A stretch of DNA of 64,000 nt, from contig NZ_JANIJX010000015.1 of NCBI RefSeq assembly GCF_024580735.1, positions 38,293 to 102,292 of the forward strand, in the 5' to 3' direction. This document shows positions 36,725-45,987 of this stretch, piece by piece. The translations under genes and the position numbers were made by a program. Below the pieces are notes generated by a model. That model was not told where the DNA came from. It saw only the letters and a list, made by a program, of their open reading frames with translations, and made no database searches. This DNA is from Brevibacterium moorei. Its GTDB lineage: Bacteria; Actinomycetota; Actinomycetes; Actinomycetales; Brevibacteriaceae. Positions within the stretch are counted from its first letter, which is position 1. The number at the start of each line of letters is the position of its first letter.

Positions 36725-36960
36725 GCGCTCACCTTAACGCAAGGACAGCTTTGCGATTTCATCCCAGCCGATCTTAAAACATCGCAGGTCAGGGGTGTCG
36801 TGGCCTGGATAACCGGCGTCACGACGTTGCGCAGAACACGGTCGGGCCAGCCGCCGAGCCGGGACGGCCCATCGTGCGTACGGTAGTTCCAGCGGCAGGC
36901 GGAAACCGCTGAACCCGACCGGCCTGCCAATCGACACACTGCGGATTATTGGGAGACACC

Positions 36961-37779
36961 GTGAGAATCGCGCTTTTCGCTACGTGCATCGTCGATGCGA
37001 TGTACCCGGAGGTGGCACGCGCGACCGTCAGCATTCTGGAACGACTGGGGCATGAGGTCATCTTCCCCGCCGGCCAGGCCTGCTGCGGTCAGATGCACAT
37101 CAACTCCGGCAAGTTCAAGCAGGCCTACCCGGTCGTGGAGAACCACGTGCGGGCATTCGAGGCCGAATCCTGGGACTATGCCGTGGCCCCCAGTGGTTCC
37201 TGCGTGGCCTCACTGGGCCACCAGCACCCCATGATCGCCGAATACAACAACGACGACGAGCTGTCCAAGCGCGCCACCGACATCGCCGGGCGCACCATGG
37301 AACTGGCGCAGTTCCTCACCGATGTCGAGGGCATCACCGATGCCGCCGAACAGTTGGGCTCGTACTTCCCGTACAAGATCGCCTACCACCCCTCCTGCCA
37401 CGGGATGCGGCTGCTGCGCCTGGGCGACCGGCAGCAGCGCCTCTTGGAGACCGTCGAGGGCGCCACAGTGGTCAAGGCCGATAACTGGGATTCCTGCTGC
37501 GGCTTCGGCGGCACCTTCTCCGTGAAGAACCCGCAGGTGTCCTCGGCGATGCTCTCGGACAAGGTCGACGCGATCATCGGAACCGGCGCACAGGTGTGCT
37601 CCGGCGGCGACGCCAGCTGCCTCATGCACATCGGCGGCGGCCTCTCGCGCACCTCGGAACTGCTGCCGGCCCAGGGCAGCGTGCCCGCCACGGTCCACCT
37701 GGCCCGGATCCTGGCCTCGACCAAGGAGAACCCGCTGGTCCTCGACGAAGAGCTCGTGAGCGGAGGTGCCCTGCGATGA
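36961..37779 (+). CDS. lutA: L-lactate utilisation protein LutA (Fe-S oxidoreductase)
   Basis: 272-residue (Fe-S)-binding subunit of the LutABC L-lactate oxidation complex. Two CCG-type modules are visible: PAGQACCGQMHINSG with upstream FATCIVD, and SCCGFGGTFSVKNP with HPSCHGMR. The GTG at 36961 follows GGGAGA. It overlaps lutB by ATGA. The 236-bp region upstream contains an inverted repeat with CAGCGG/CCGCTG arms (about 36892-36914) that could bind a GntR-type lactate regulator. Confidence 0.92.
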   Translation: MRIALFATCIVDAMYPEVARATVSILERLGHEVIFPAGQACCGQMHINSGKFKQAYPVVENHVRAFEAESWDYAVAPSGSCVASLGHQHPMIAEYNNDDELSKRATDIAGRTMELAQFLTDVEGITDAAEQLGSYFPYKIAYHPSCHGMRLLRLGDRQQRLLETVEGATVVKADNWDSCCGFGGTFSVKNPQVSSAMLSDKVDAIIGTGAQVCSGGDASCLMHIGGGLSRTSELLPAQGSVPATVHLARILASTKENPLVLDEELVSGGALR

Positions 37780-39350
37780 CCGCCGTCAACATCGGAACCC
37801 CCATGGTCCTCGGCAAGGACGGCGTGACCCTGCGGCCGGTCGCCGGCCAGGGCTTCCTGAAGGAGGGCGCGCCCTTCCCGCAGGTCGCCGAACACGAACT
37901 GAGCAATGTCCAGCTGCGCACCAACCTGACGAAGGCCACCACCACGATCCGCGGCAAGCGGGCACTGCGCGTGGCCGAACGCCCCGACTGGGAGGACCTG
38001 CGCGACAACGGCTCGGGCGTGAAGTCCTATGTGATGGACCGGCTGCCCGAACTGCTGACCCAGTTCGAAGCCGCCTTCACCGCCCGCGGCGGCCACGTCC
38101 ACTGGGCGCGCAACGCAGACGAGGCCAACAGGATCGTCGAGGACCTGGTCAAGCAGAACGCACCCGTGCTGGACAACGGCCGGCGCGAGGTCATCAAGGT
38201 CAAGTCGATGGCCACCCAGGAGATCGGCCTGAACGAATACCTCGAGCCCCACGGCATCGACGCCTTCGAAACCGACCTGGCCGAACTCATCGTCCAGCTG
38301 GGCCACGACCGCCCCAGCCACATCCTGGTGCCGGCCATCCACCGCAACCGCGACGAGATCCGCGAGATCTTCCTGCGCGAGATGGACGATGCCGACCCGA
38401 ACCTGTCGAACAATCCGCAGGATCTGGCCGAGGCCAGCCGCAAGCACCTGCGCAAGAAGTTCATGTCCACCAAGGTCGCGATCTCCGGCGCCAACTTCGG
38501 CATCGCCGAAACCGGCACCCTGGGCGTGGTCGAGTCCGAGGGCAACGGCCGGATGTGTGTGACCCTGCCGGAGACCCTCATCACCGTCATGGGCATCGAG
38601 AAGCTGCTGCCGAAGTTCGAGGACCTCGGCACCTTCATGCAGCTGCTGCCGCGTTCGTCCACCGGCGAGCGGATGAACCCGTACACCTCCTACTGGACGG
38701 GCGTGAGCGAGGGCGACGGTCCGCAGAACGTGCACATCGTGCTGCTGGACAACGGGCGGACCAGGGCGCTGGCAGATGAGCACGGCCGCCAGGCCCTGCA
38801 CTGCATCCGCTGCTCTGCCTGCATGAACGTCTGCCCCGTCTACGAGCGCACCGGCGGGCACGCCTACGGCTCTGTCTACCCCGGCCCGATCGGTGCGATC
38901 CTGACCCCGCTGCTGACCGGTGTGGACGAGAGCGAGAACGGCAGCCTGCCGTACGCCTCGAGCCTGTGCGGCTCCTGCTACGACGCCTGCCCCGTGAAGA
39001 TCAACATCCCGGAGATGCTGGTGCGCCTGCGCGCCGAGGACGTGGAGAACAAGGAGCGCAAGGCAGAGCAGAAGGCCGGTGTGCTGGGCAAGCTGCCGCA
39101 CAGCCAGCTGGACGCGGCACTGACCGCGGCCTCCTGGATGATGTCGGACGGCAAGCGCATGGCCGCGGTCGAGAAGGGCCTGCCGCTGGCGAAGCTGATG
39201 GTCTCCCCCGAGGGCCTGAAGAAGGCCCCAGGCGTGGCGGGCAAGTGGACGAAGACTCGCACGGTCCCCCAGCCGCCCAAGGAATCGTTCCGGACGTGGT
39301 GGGCCAGGGAACGCGGGAATTCCGCCCGTGGGAACGGAGATGCGAAATGA
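37776..39350 (+). CDS. lutB: L-lactate utilisation protein LutB (iron-sulfur protein)
   Basis: 524-residue subunit: an N-terminal LUD domain (about residues 60-300) followed by two 4Fe-4S motifs, IRCSACMNVCPVYERTGGH (about 347-365) and LCGSCYDACPVKINIP (about 399-414), then a C-terminal DUF3390 tail. It passes electrons from lactate toward the respiratory chain. Start ATG overlaps the lutA stop and its stop overlaps lutC, so the three are translationally coupled. Confidence 0.94.
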   Translation: MTAVNIGTPMVLGKDGVTLRPVAGQGFLKEGAPFPQVAEHELSNVQLRTNLTKATTTIRGKRALRVAERPDWEDLRDNGSGVKSYVMDRLPELLTQFEAAFTARGGHVHWARNADEANRIVEDLVKQNAPVLDNGRREVIKVKSMATQEIGLNEYLEPHGIDAFETDLAELIVQLGHDRPSHILVPAIHRNRDEIREIFLREMDDADPNLSNNPQDLAEASRKHLRKKFMSTKVAISGANFGIAETGTLGVVESEGNGRMCVTLPETLITVMGIEKLLPKFEDLGTFMQLLPRSSTGERMNPYTSYWTGVSEGDGPQNVHIVLLDNGRTRALADEHGRQALHCIRCSACMNVCPVYERTGGHAYGSVYPGPIGAILTPLLTGVDESENGSLPYASSLCGSCYDACPVKINIPEMLVRLRAEDVENKERKAEQKAGVLGKLPHSQLDAALTAASWMMSDGKRMAAVEKGLPLAKLMVSPEGLKKAPGVAGKWTKTRTVPQPPKESFRTWWARERGNSARGNGDAK

Positions 39351-40096
39351 CCTCGAATCCGCTCAAGAGGATGCTGGGCACCAAACCGGCCGCCGACCCG
39401 GAAACGGAACCGCAGCCGTCCTTCCCCGACGCCCGCTCCGAAGTCCTGGCCAGGATCTCCGCGGCCCTGGGCCGCGAGGGCACCGTGGGCGAGCAGGGCT
39501 TCGTACCGGCCGATCACGAACCGCCGGAGATCCCGGCGCACCAGTCCGTGACCGGCGAGCTGGACCGCGAGGGTCTGGTCGCGCTGCTGACCGACCGGCT
39601 GGTCGACTACGACGCCGGTGTCACCCGCGTGTCCGAGGCCGAGGTCCCGGCGACCGTGGCGCGCCTGCTCGGGGATGCCAAGCGGATCGTGGTGCCCGAT
39701 GATCTGGACGACGCCCTGCTGTCCGAGGTCACCGCCGAGGTGCGCCAGGATTCCGGTTCGGATCCCACGCCCAAGGAGGAGCTGAACACGGTGATCGACG
39801 CAGTGGTCACCGGTTCCCAGGTGGCGATCGCCGACACCGGCACGATCTGCCTGTCCGGCCCCGGCTGCGGGCGCCGCGCGATCACCCTGGTGCCCGATCA
39901 CCACATCTGCCTGGTGTTCGTCTCCGACATCGTGCAGCTGGTGCCCGAGGCCGTGGGGATCCTCATCGAACGCGAGCTCGCCACCTGGCCCCAGACCTGG
40001 GTGTCGGGGCCGTCGGCCACCGTGGACATCGAACTGGAGCGGGTGGCCGGCGTGCACGGCCCCCGCACCCTGGACGTGGTCCTGGTCGACGACTGA
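39347..40096 (+). CDS. lutC: L-lactate utilisation protein LutC (LUD domain)
   Basis: 249-residue LUD-domain protein, third member of lutABC. The conserved ending IADTGTICLSGPGCGRRAITLVPDHHICLV (about residues 162-191) and the final HGPRTLDVVLVDD define it. A charged N-terminal stretch of about 30 residues precedes the domain. ATGA overlap with lutB. A strong hairpin follows 18 bp after the stop. Confidence 0.93.
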   Translation: MTSNPLKRMLGTKPAADPETEPQPSFPDARSEVLARISAALGREGTVGEQGFVPADHEPPEIPAHQSVTGELDREGLVALLTDRLVDYDAGVTRVSEAEVPATVARLLGDAKRIVVPDDLDDALLSEVTAEVRQDSGSDPTPKEELNTVIDAVVTGSQVAIADTGTICLSGPGCGRRAITLVPDHHICLVFVSDIVQLVPEAVGILIERELATWPQTWVSGPSATVDIELERVAGVHGPRTLDVVLVDD

Positions 40097-40114
40097 CCCG
40101 CCCGCAGATCCCGT

Positions 40115-40147
40115 CTGTGGCCCCGCTGCAATGCAGCGGGGCCACAG
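40115..40147 (+). terminator. Terminator after lutABC
   Basis: Nearly perfect inverted repeat: arms CTGTGGCCCCGCTGC and GCAGCGGGGCCACAG around AAT, followed by GCCTTTTCG. Confidence 0.85.
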
Positions 40148-40253
40148 GCCTTTTCGATACCTGTTACGTGCGTTACACGTTCTTCTCATATTGTCGGTAT
40201 AGTTCCTTCCACCCCCGGTTACGTGACCGGAGACACCCAGGAGGAACATACCC

Positions 40254-41075
40254 GTGAAAGCACTCCCCATCGCGGCGGCACTGGCCGCCGTCGTCCTGAC
40301 CCTGTCCGCCTGCGGCGGTTCGGCCTCGGAGAAGGATTCCCAGTCGGCCGACGGCTTCACCCCGATCAACGAGGGCAAGCTGACCAACTGCACCCACCTG
40401 TCCTACCAGCCCTTCGAGTACGAGAAGGGTGGGGAGATCGTCGGCTTCGATGTCGACATCGTCGCCAAGGTCGCCGAGAAGTTGGGCCTGGAGCAGGAGG
40501 TCGTCGACACCCCCTTCGAGACCATCACGACCGGTGCGGCCTTCAACCAGAAGACCTGCGATATCTCGGCGGCCGGCACCACGGTCACCGATGAGCGCAA
40601 GGGCAAGGTCGACTTCTCCGATTCCTACTTCGACGCGAACCAGGCGGTCCTCGTCAAGGACAAGAAGCCGGCGGCGGAAGCCGACCTCAAGGGCATGAAG
40701 ATCGCGGTCCAGCAGGGCACGACCGGTGAGATGTACGCCAATGAGAACTTCAAGGACTCGACCAACACCACCTACGAGGATCTGCCCCTGTCCCTGGAGG
40801 CCCTGAAGAACGGCCAGGTCGACGCCGTGGTCAACGACAACGGCGTGCTCTACGACTACGCCAAACAGAACTCGGGCTTCAACGTCGCCTTCGACATCGC
40901 CACCGGCGAACACTACGGAATCGCCGTGAAGAAGGGCGATGCCGAACTGCTCAAGACCACGAACGAGGTCCTGGCCGAACTGAAGTCCGACGGCACCTAC
41001 AACGAGATCTACAAGAAGTGGTTCGGCGTGGACGCGCCCACCGCCGCGGCCTCGGCTGCCGCGACCGATAAGTGA
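40254..41075 (+). CDS. Amino-acid ABC transporter substrate-binding lipoprotein
   Basis: 273-residue family 3 solute-binding protein. The GTG start has AGGAGG 8 nt upstream. The signal peptide ends at lipobox LSAC. Binding-domain motifs include GFDVDIVAKVAEKLG, CDISAAGTTVTDERKGKVDFSDSY and GEHYGIAVKKGD. The cluster-3 family carries polar amino acids such as glutamate, glutamine or cystine; the exact ligand cannot be read here. First gene of a three-gene importer. Confidence 0.9.
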   Translation: MKALPIAAALAAVVLTLSACGGSASEKDSQSADGFTPINEGKLTNCTHLSYQPFEYEKGGEIVGFDVDIVAKVAEKLGLEQEVVDTPFETITTGAAFNQKTCDISAAGTTVTDERKGKVDFSDSYFDANQAVLVKDKKPAAEADLKGMKIAVQQGTTGEMYANENFKDSTNTTYEDLPLSLEALKNGQVDAVVNDNGVLYDYAKQNSGFNVAFDIATGEHYGIAVKKGDAELLKTTNEVLAELKSDGTYNEIYKKWFGVDAPTAAASAAATDK

Positions 41076-41872
41076 CACCCATGAAGAGACGTCAGAAACA
41101 ACGACTCTCACGCGGGATCCAGTACGCGATCCTGATCGTCATCGTCATCGTCCTGGCCTTCGCGGCCGACTGGCGGACCCTGCTGGAGACCTTCGCCGAC
41201 CCCAAGGTGGCCGCCGGGATGTTCCCGCAGGTCATCACGGTCGCGTTGAAGAACACGGTGATCTTCACCCTGCTGGGCTTCGTCGTGGGTCTGGCGGCGG
41301 CCATCGTCCTGGCGCTCATGCGGCTGTCCTCGGTGGCCGTCTACCGGGGGATCTCGTTCGCCTATATCGAGTTCTTCCGCGGCCTGCCGGCCCTGGTCGT
41401 CTTCCTGGCCATGGGGTTCGGCCTGCCGGCGGCCTTCCCGGATGCGCAGATCCCGCGGCTCGTGTCGATCACGATCGCCCTGGGGCTGGTGTCCTCGGCC
41501 TATATGGCGGAGACGATCCGTGCCGGCATCCAGGCGGTCCCGCGCGGACAGATCGAGGCCGCCAGGTCCCTGGGCATGTCCCACACCAGGACCACCATCA
41601 CGATCGTGCTGCCGCAGGCCTTCCGGATCATCCTGCCGCCGCTGACCAACGAGCTGATCCTGCTGACCAAGGACTCGTCCCTGGCCTACATCCTGGGCGC
41701 GTCCGTGACGGAACGCGAACTGGCCATGCTGGCCCGCTCCGAAATCGTGTCATCGGCGAGTCTGACGCCGTTCCTGGTGATCGCCGTGTGCTATCTGATC
41801 ATCACCCTGCCGCTGTCATATCTTTCGCGCAGGCTCGAACGCAAGTACGGATCCGCGGGAATGGGGGCATGA
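41072..41872 (+). CDS. Amino-acid ABC transporter permease
   Basis: 266-residue HisM-type permease with about five to six helices. The coupling-loop motif is [32 protein letters not shown] (about residues 156-187). Its GTG start overlaps the binding-protein stop (GTGA); an ATG at 41081 is an alternative. Only one permease gene is present, so it likely forms a homodimer. Confidence 0.91.
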   Translation: MTPMKRRQKQRLSRGIQYAILIVIVIVLAFAADWRTLLETFADPKVAAGMFPQVITVALKNTVIFTLLGFVVGLAAAIVLALMRLSSVAVYRGISFAYIEFFRGLPALVVFLAMGFGLPAAFPDAQIPRLVSITIALGLVSSAYMAETIRAGIQAVPRGQIEAARSLGMSHTRTTITIVLPQAFRIILPPLTNELILLTKDSSLAYILGASVTERELAMLARSEIVSSASLTPFLVIAVCYLIITLPLSYLSRRLERKYGSAGMGA

Positions 41873-41873
41873 G

Positions 41874-42641
41874 ATGAGCACGTCAGAGGAAACACCGATC
41901 GTCTCGATCACGAACCTGGGCAAATCCTTCGGAGACAACGAGGTGCTGCGCGATATCAACCTGGAGATCACCAGGGGCGAGGTCGTGTGCGTCATCGGCC
42001 CCTCCGGTTCGGGTAAGTCGACGATGCTGCGCTGCATCAACCTACTGGAGACGCCCAGCCACGGCTCCATCGTGGTCGACGGAATGGACATAACGGATCC
42101 GGACCTCGACATCGACGCCGCACGGCGGCGCATCGGCATGGTCTTCCAGGGCTTCAACCTGTTCTCGCACTTAAGCGTGCGGGAGAACCTCACCGTGGCC
42201 CAGCGCAAGGTCCTCAAGCGCACAGCGGAACAGGCTGACGCGGAGGCCCAGAAGCAGATCGCCCTGGTCGGGCTGACCGACAAGCTCGACGCCAAACCGG
42301 AACAGCTCTCCGGCGGACAGCAGCAGCGCGTGGCCATCGCCAGGTCCCTGGCGATGAACCCCAGCCTGATGCTGTTCGACGAGCCCACCTCGGCCCTGGA
42401 TCCGGAGACCGTGGGCGATGTGCTGGGCGTGATGCGCGATCTGGCCGATGAGGGGATGACGATGATCGTGGTGACCCACGAGATCGAATTCGCCCGCGAG
42501 GTCGCCGACCGGGTCGTCTTCATGGACGGCGGCGTGGTGGTCGAGGCCGGGCCGCCCTCGGCGGTGATCGGCGATCCGCAGCACGAGCGCACCAGGAGCT
42601 TCCTGTCCCGCGTCCTGCACCCCACGGAGCCCCGGTCCTGA
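41874..42641 (+). CDS. Amino-acid ABC transporter ATP-binding protein
   Basis: 255-residue ATPase of the polar amino-acid importer type. Walker [10 protein letters not shown] (about residues 42-50), signature LSGGQQQR, Walker [14 protein letters not shown] and switch VVTHEIEFA. It starts one base after the permease stop and ends before a strong terminator, closing the operon. Confidence 0.94.
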   Translation: MSTSEETPIVSITNLGKSFGDNEVLRDINLEITRGEVVCVIGPSGSGKSTMLRCINLLETPSHGSIVVDGMDITDPDLDIDAARRRIGMVFQGFNLFSHLSVRENLTVAQRKVLKRTAEQADAEAQKQIALVGLTDKLDAKPEQLSGGQQQRVAIARSLAMNPSLMLFDEPTSALDPETVGDVLGVMRDLADEGMTMIVVTHEIEFAREVADRVVFMDGGVVVEAGPPSAVIGDPQHERTRSFLSRVLHPTEPRS

Positions 42642-42705
42642 CCGGCCCGCTGAGCGGGTCCTGAAACCCGGGGGCGCACCTCGGCCCATGTAAAACCTGT
42701 GTGAA

Positions 42706-42739
42706 CGAATGCCCGGAAGGCTCGCCTTCCGGGCATTCG
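42706..42739 (+). terminator. Terminator after the amino-acid ABC operon
   Basis: 15-bp perfect arms CGAATGCCCGGAAGG and CCTTCCGGGCATTCG with a CTCG loop, followed by TGTTCT. Confidence 0.88.
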
Positions 42740-42860
42740 TGTTCTAGGCATCACAGTGCCGCATGTAACATGTCCCTGTTCCCCTTCGTGAGCCCGGCCA
42801 CCGCCGCGGCCACGGCCTCGGCCCCGTTCGCGGGCCCAGGAATAGCGACTAAGGAGACCC

Positions 42861-44198
42861 TTGAGCGACTCAACCGCGCCCGGAATGCGCGAAAAGGTGG
42901 AGACCACCCACCACGTCGATGAACAGACCGCCAAGAAGGCCGCGATCGCGGCCCTGGTGGGCACCGCCATGGAGTGGTACGACTTCTTCCTGTTCACCAC
43001 CGCCAGCGCACTGATCTTCAATGTGCTCTACTTCGATTCCTCCGACCCCTTCCTGGCCACCATGGCGTCCTTCGCCACCATGGCCGTTGGCTTCGTGGCC
43101 CGCCCGATCGGCGGCCTGATCTTCGGCCACCTGGGCGATAAGATCGGCCGCAAGACCGTCCTGATGATCACCGTGGTGGGCATCGGCACCGCCACCGGCC
43201 TGATCGGCCTGCTGCCTGACCGCCACGCGATCGGCATGGCCGCCCCGGTCCTGCTCATCATCCTGCGCGTCTTCCAGGGCCTGGCCGTGGGCGGCGAATG
43301 GGGCGGCGCTGTGACGGCCGCGGTGGAATCCGCGCCGGCGCACAAGCGCGCCTGGTATGCCGCCTTCCCCCAGATCGGCTCGCCCATCGGCACCATCTTG
43401 TCCTCCGGTTTCTTCTTCCTGGTCGGCATCATCATCACCAATGACGAGCACTTCAACATGTGGGGCTGGCGCATCCCGTTCCTGCTGGCCATCCCACTGC
43501 TGCTGGTCTCCGTCTACATCCGAAAGCACCTGGAGGAAACCCCGGTGTTCCAGGAGCTGGAAGAGGAATCGGCCAAGGAATCGGCCCCTATCATCCAGGT
43601 CTTCAAGCACTCGCCCCTGCAGGTGCTCATCGGCTTCGGCGCCAATCTGACCGGCGGTGCCGGCTTCTTCCTGGTCACCACCTTCGTCGTGTCATACGGC
43701 ACCCAGCAGTTGGGCATGAACAAGAACCTGCTGCTGGCTGCCACCCTGGTGGGCGCGGCCCTGGAGATCCTGGTGCTGGTCTACGGCGGCAAGCTCGGCC
43801 AGAAGTACGGCCCTGCCCGCGTGTCCGTGATCGGCGGGGTGCTGACCATCCTGTGCGCCTTCCCCGTCTTCCTCATGGTCGATACCACCAATCCGGTGCT
43901 GGTGATCCTGGGCGTGGCCTTCGGCGTCGCCTGCCTGTCGGTGCCCTACGCCGCCAACGGCGCCCTGATGACCGCTCTGTTCCCGCCGGCCCACCGCCTG
44001 TCCGGGGTCGCGATCGCCGCCAACCTGGGCTCCATCGTCTCCGGCTTCACGCCGATGATCGCCACCGCGCTACTCCATGCATCGGGTGAGGCCTGGTGGC
44101 CCGCGCCCATCATGCTCATCGTCTTCGGTGCGATCACCCTGATCTGCTCGGCGTTGGCGCCGAAGTTCAGTGTCAAAGTGGAAGGATACAAATACTGA
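42861..44198 (+). CDS. MHS-family MFS permease
   Basis: 445-residue 12-helix symporter. Signatures: GTAMEWYDFFLFTTASALIF, ARPIGGLIFGHLGDKIGRKTVLM, RVFQGLAVGGEWGGAVTAAVESAP and GWRIPFLLAIPLLLVSVYIRK. The TTG start is supported by AAGGAG 4 nt upstream. The stop and the amidohydrolase ATG share a base (TGATG), so the permease likely imports the amide or cyclic amide degraded by the next enzymes. Confidence 0.88.
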   Translation: MSDSTAPGMREKVETTHHVDEQTAKKAAIAALVGTAMEWYDFFLFTTASALIFNVLYFDSSDPFLATMASFATMAVGFVARPIGGLIFGHLGDKIGRKTVLMITVVGIGTATGLIGLLPDRHAIGMAAPVLLIILRVFQGLAVGGEWGGAVTAAVESAPAHKRAWYAAFPQIGSPIGTILSSGFFFLVGIIITNDEHFNMWGWRIPFLLAIPLLLVSVYIRKHLEETPVFQELEEESAKESAPIIQVFKHSPLQVLIGFGANLTGGAGFFLVTTFVVSYGTQQLGMNKNLLLAATLVGAALEILVLVYGGKLGQKYGPARVSVIGGVLTILCAFPVFLMVDTTNPVLVILGVAFGVACLSVPYAANGALMTALFPPAHRLSGVAIAANLGSIVSGFTPMIATALLHASGEAWWPAPIMLIVFGAITLICSALAPKFSVKVEGYKY

Positions 44199-45889
44199 TG
44201 AAACTCGATCTGCTCATCACCGGGGCCCGCGTCCAGACCATGGACCCGGCCCGGCCCACTGCACACACCATCGGCGTATGGGGCGGGCGGATCATCGGCT
44301 TGGACGAGGACGTGGCCGGCTTGCCGGCCGCCCGCACGCTGGACTTGGGCGGGGCGACCGTGCTGCCCGGCTTCAACGACGTCCACTGCCACACCACCTG
44401 GTTCGGTCTGACGCTCGACAGTGTCGACGTGGAGAACCTGCCCGGAGGCATGGACGAGCTGTACTCCAAGCTCGAGGCCGAGGCGCGCCGCCTGCCCGCG
44501 GGCGAATGGATCAACGCCACCGGCTTCGCCCAGCAGGATTACGCCGACCAGTACCCGGACTTGGAGATCCTGGACCGGATCTGCGGCGACCACCCGCTGT
44601 TCCTGCGCAAGGTCTCCGGGCACGCCGCAATCGCCAACACCCTGGCGATGGACAAGGCCGGGATGCTCGCGCCAGGGTTCACCGACCCCGAGGGCGGCCT
44701 GGTGGTCCGCGATTCCTCCGGCCGGCCCACCGGACTTGTCGAGGAGACCGCCCAGAACCTCGTCCAGGACCTGATCCGGCCCTATTCGCAGGCCCAGATC
44801 GAGAAGGTCCTGGGCCTGGCCACCGCGGAATACGCCCGCGAGGGCATCACCAGCTTCGGCGAGGCGGGGATCTGCGGCGGCTGGATCGGCCACTCCCCCG
44901 TCGAGGTCAGCGCCTATATGCGGGCACGGACCTCGGGTGCGCTCAAGGCCCGCGCCCAGCTGCTGCCCGCCATCCAGACCCTGCACCCGATCACGGCGAA
45001 CTCCGCCGATGATTTCGGCACGGGACTGGATCTGGGCATGGTCACCGGCTTCGGCGACGACTACCTGTCGATCGGCCCGACCAAGATGTTCATGGACGGG
45101 GCCCTGTCCGGCGAGACCGCGGCGATGAGCGAGAACTACGCCGGCCGCGACACCAAGGGCTATCTGCAGGACGAGTTCGAGGTGCTGCGCGCCCAGGCAC
45201 TGGCCGCCTACCGGTCCGGCTGGTCGCTGGCGATCCATGCGATCGGCGACCTGGCGGTCAAGGGCGCAGTGGACATCATCGCCGAGGCCGTGGACACCTA
45301 CGGTGCACCCGGCCACGGCGGTGCCGCCGCCGGCGGCCGGGCCTCGGCACTCAACGCCCACCCCGTGCCCAACCGGATCGAACACGCCGCCATCGTGCCC
45401 GATGCGCTGCTGCCGCGGATCAAGGAGTACGGCATCGCGGTGACCCCGCAGTCGGCCTTCGCCGACAACATCGGCGACTCTATGAACACGGTGCTGGGAG
45501 GCGCGGACCATCCGCGCACCGCCCAGCTGTACCGCGCCAAGGCCTTCTTCGACGCCGGCATCCTGCTGCCCGGTTCCTCCGACCGGCCGTGTGCCAACGG
45601 CAATGTGCTGCGCGGCATCCAGGCCTTCGTGGACCGCGCCACCCGCTCCGGCGCGGTGATGGGATCCGCAGCGGAGAAGCTGAGCCCACTGCAGGCCGTC
45701 CAGGCCTACACGACGATCGCAGCACAGGCCTCGGGCCAGGGCCACCTCAAGGGCACCCTGACACCGGGCAAGTTGGCGGACTTCGTCGTGCTGGGCGCCG
45801 ATCCGCTGACCGTCGATCCCACGACGATCGCCGCCACGGAAGTGCTGGCGACCTTCGTGGGCGGTGTGGAGACCCACACGACGCTCTGA
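44198..45889 (+). CDS. Amidohydrolase family protein (YtcJ-like)
   Basis: 563-residue metal-dependent hydrolase of the amidohydrolase_3 (YtcJ/exoenzyme regulatory AepA) group. Metal-binding HCH in FNDVHCHTTW (about residues 62-71), later His in AIHAIGD and RIEHAAIV, and the catalytic Asp in PGSSDRP. The C-terminal LKGTLTPGKLADFVVLGADPL is the usual small beta domain. Substrate unknown. Co-translated with the permease upstream and followed 98 bp later by an amidase, consistent with stepwise amide breakdown. Confidence 0.86.
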   Translation: MKLDLLITGARVQTMDPARPTAHTIGVWGGRIIGLDEDVAGLPAARTLDLGGATVLPGFNDVHCHTTWFGLTLDSVDVENLPGGMDELYSKLEAEARRLPAGEWINATGFAQQDYADQYPDLEILDRICGDHPLFLRKVSGHAAIANTLAMDKAGMLAPGFTDPEGGLVVRDSSGRPTGLVEETAQNLVQDLIRPYSQAQIEKVLGLATAEYAREGITSFGEAGICGGWIGHSPVEVSAYMRARTSGALKARAQLLPAIQTLHPITANSADDFGTGLDLGMVTGFGDDYLSIGPTKMFMDGALSGETAAMSENYAGRDTKGYLQDEFEVLRAQALAAYRSGWSLAIHAIGDLAVKGAVDIIAEAVDTYGAPGHGGAAAGGRASALNAHPVPNRIEHAAIVPDALLPRIKEYGIAVTPQSAFADNIGDSMNTVLGGADHPRTAQLYRAKAFFDAGILLPGSSDRPCANGNVLRGIQAFVDRATRSGAVMGSAAEKLSPLQAVQAYTTIAAQASGQGHLKGTLTPGKLADFVVLGADPLTVDPTTIAATEVLATFVGGVETHTTL

Positions 45890-45987
45890 TCGAGCGCAAT
45901 CGAGAACACCACAGAACCGCTGATCCGCCCCGGCTCCGGCCGGGGCGGATCGCGTGGACAATCGGAAAGTTGGAGGAAGCAGAAGTC

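Noticed and set aside
42701..42922. 73-codon frame beginning MNECPEGSPSGHS
   Set aside because: Its start lies inside the terminator hairpin after the ABC operon and the rest overlaps the MHS permease start.
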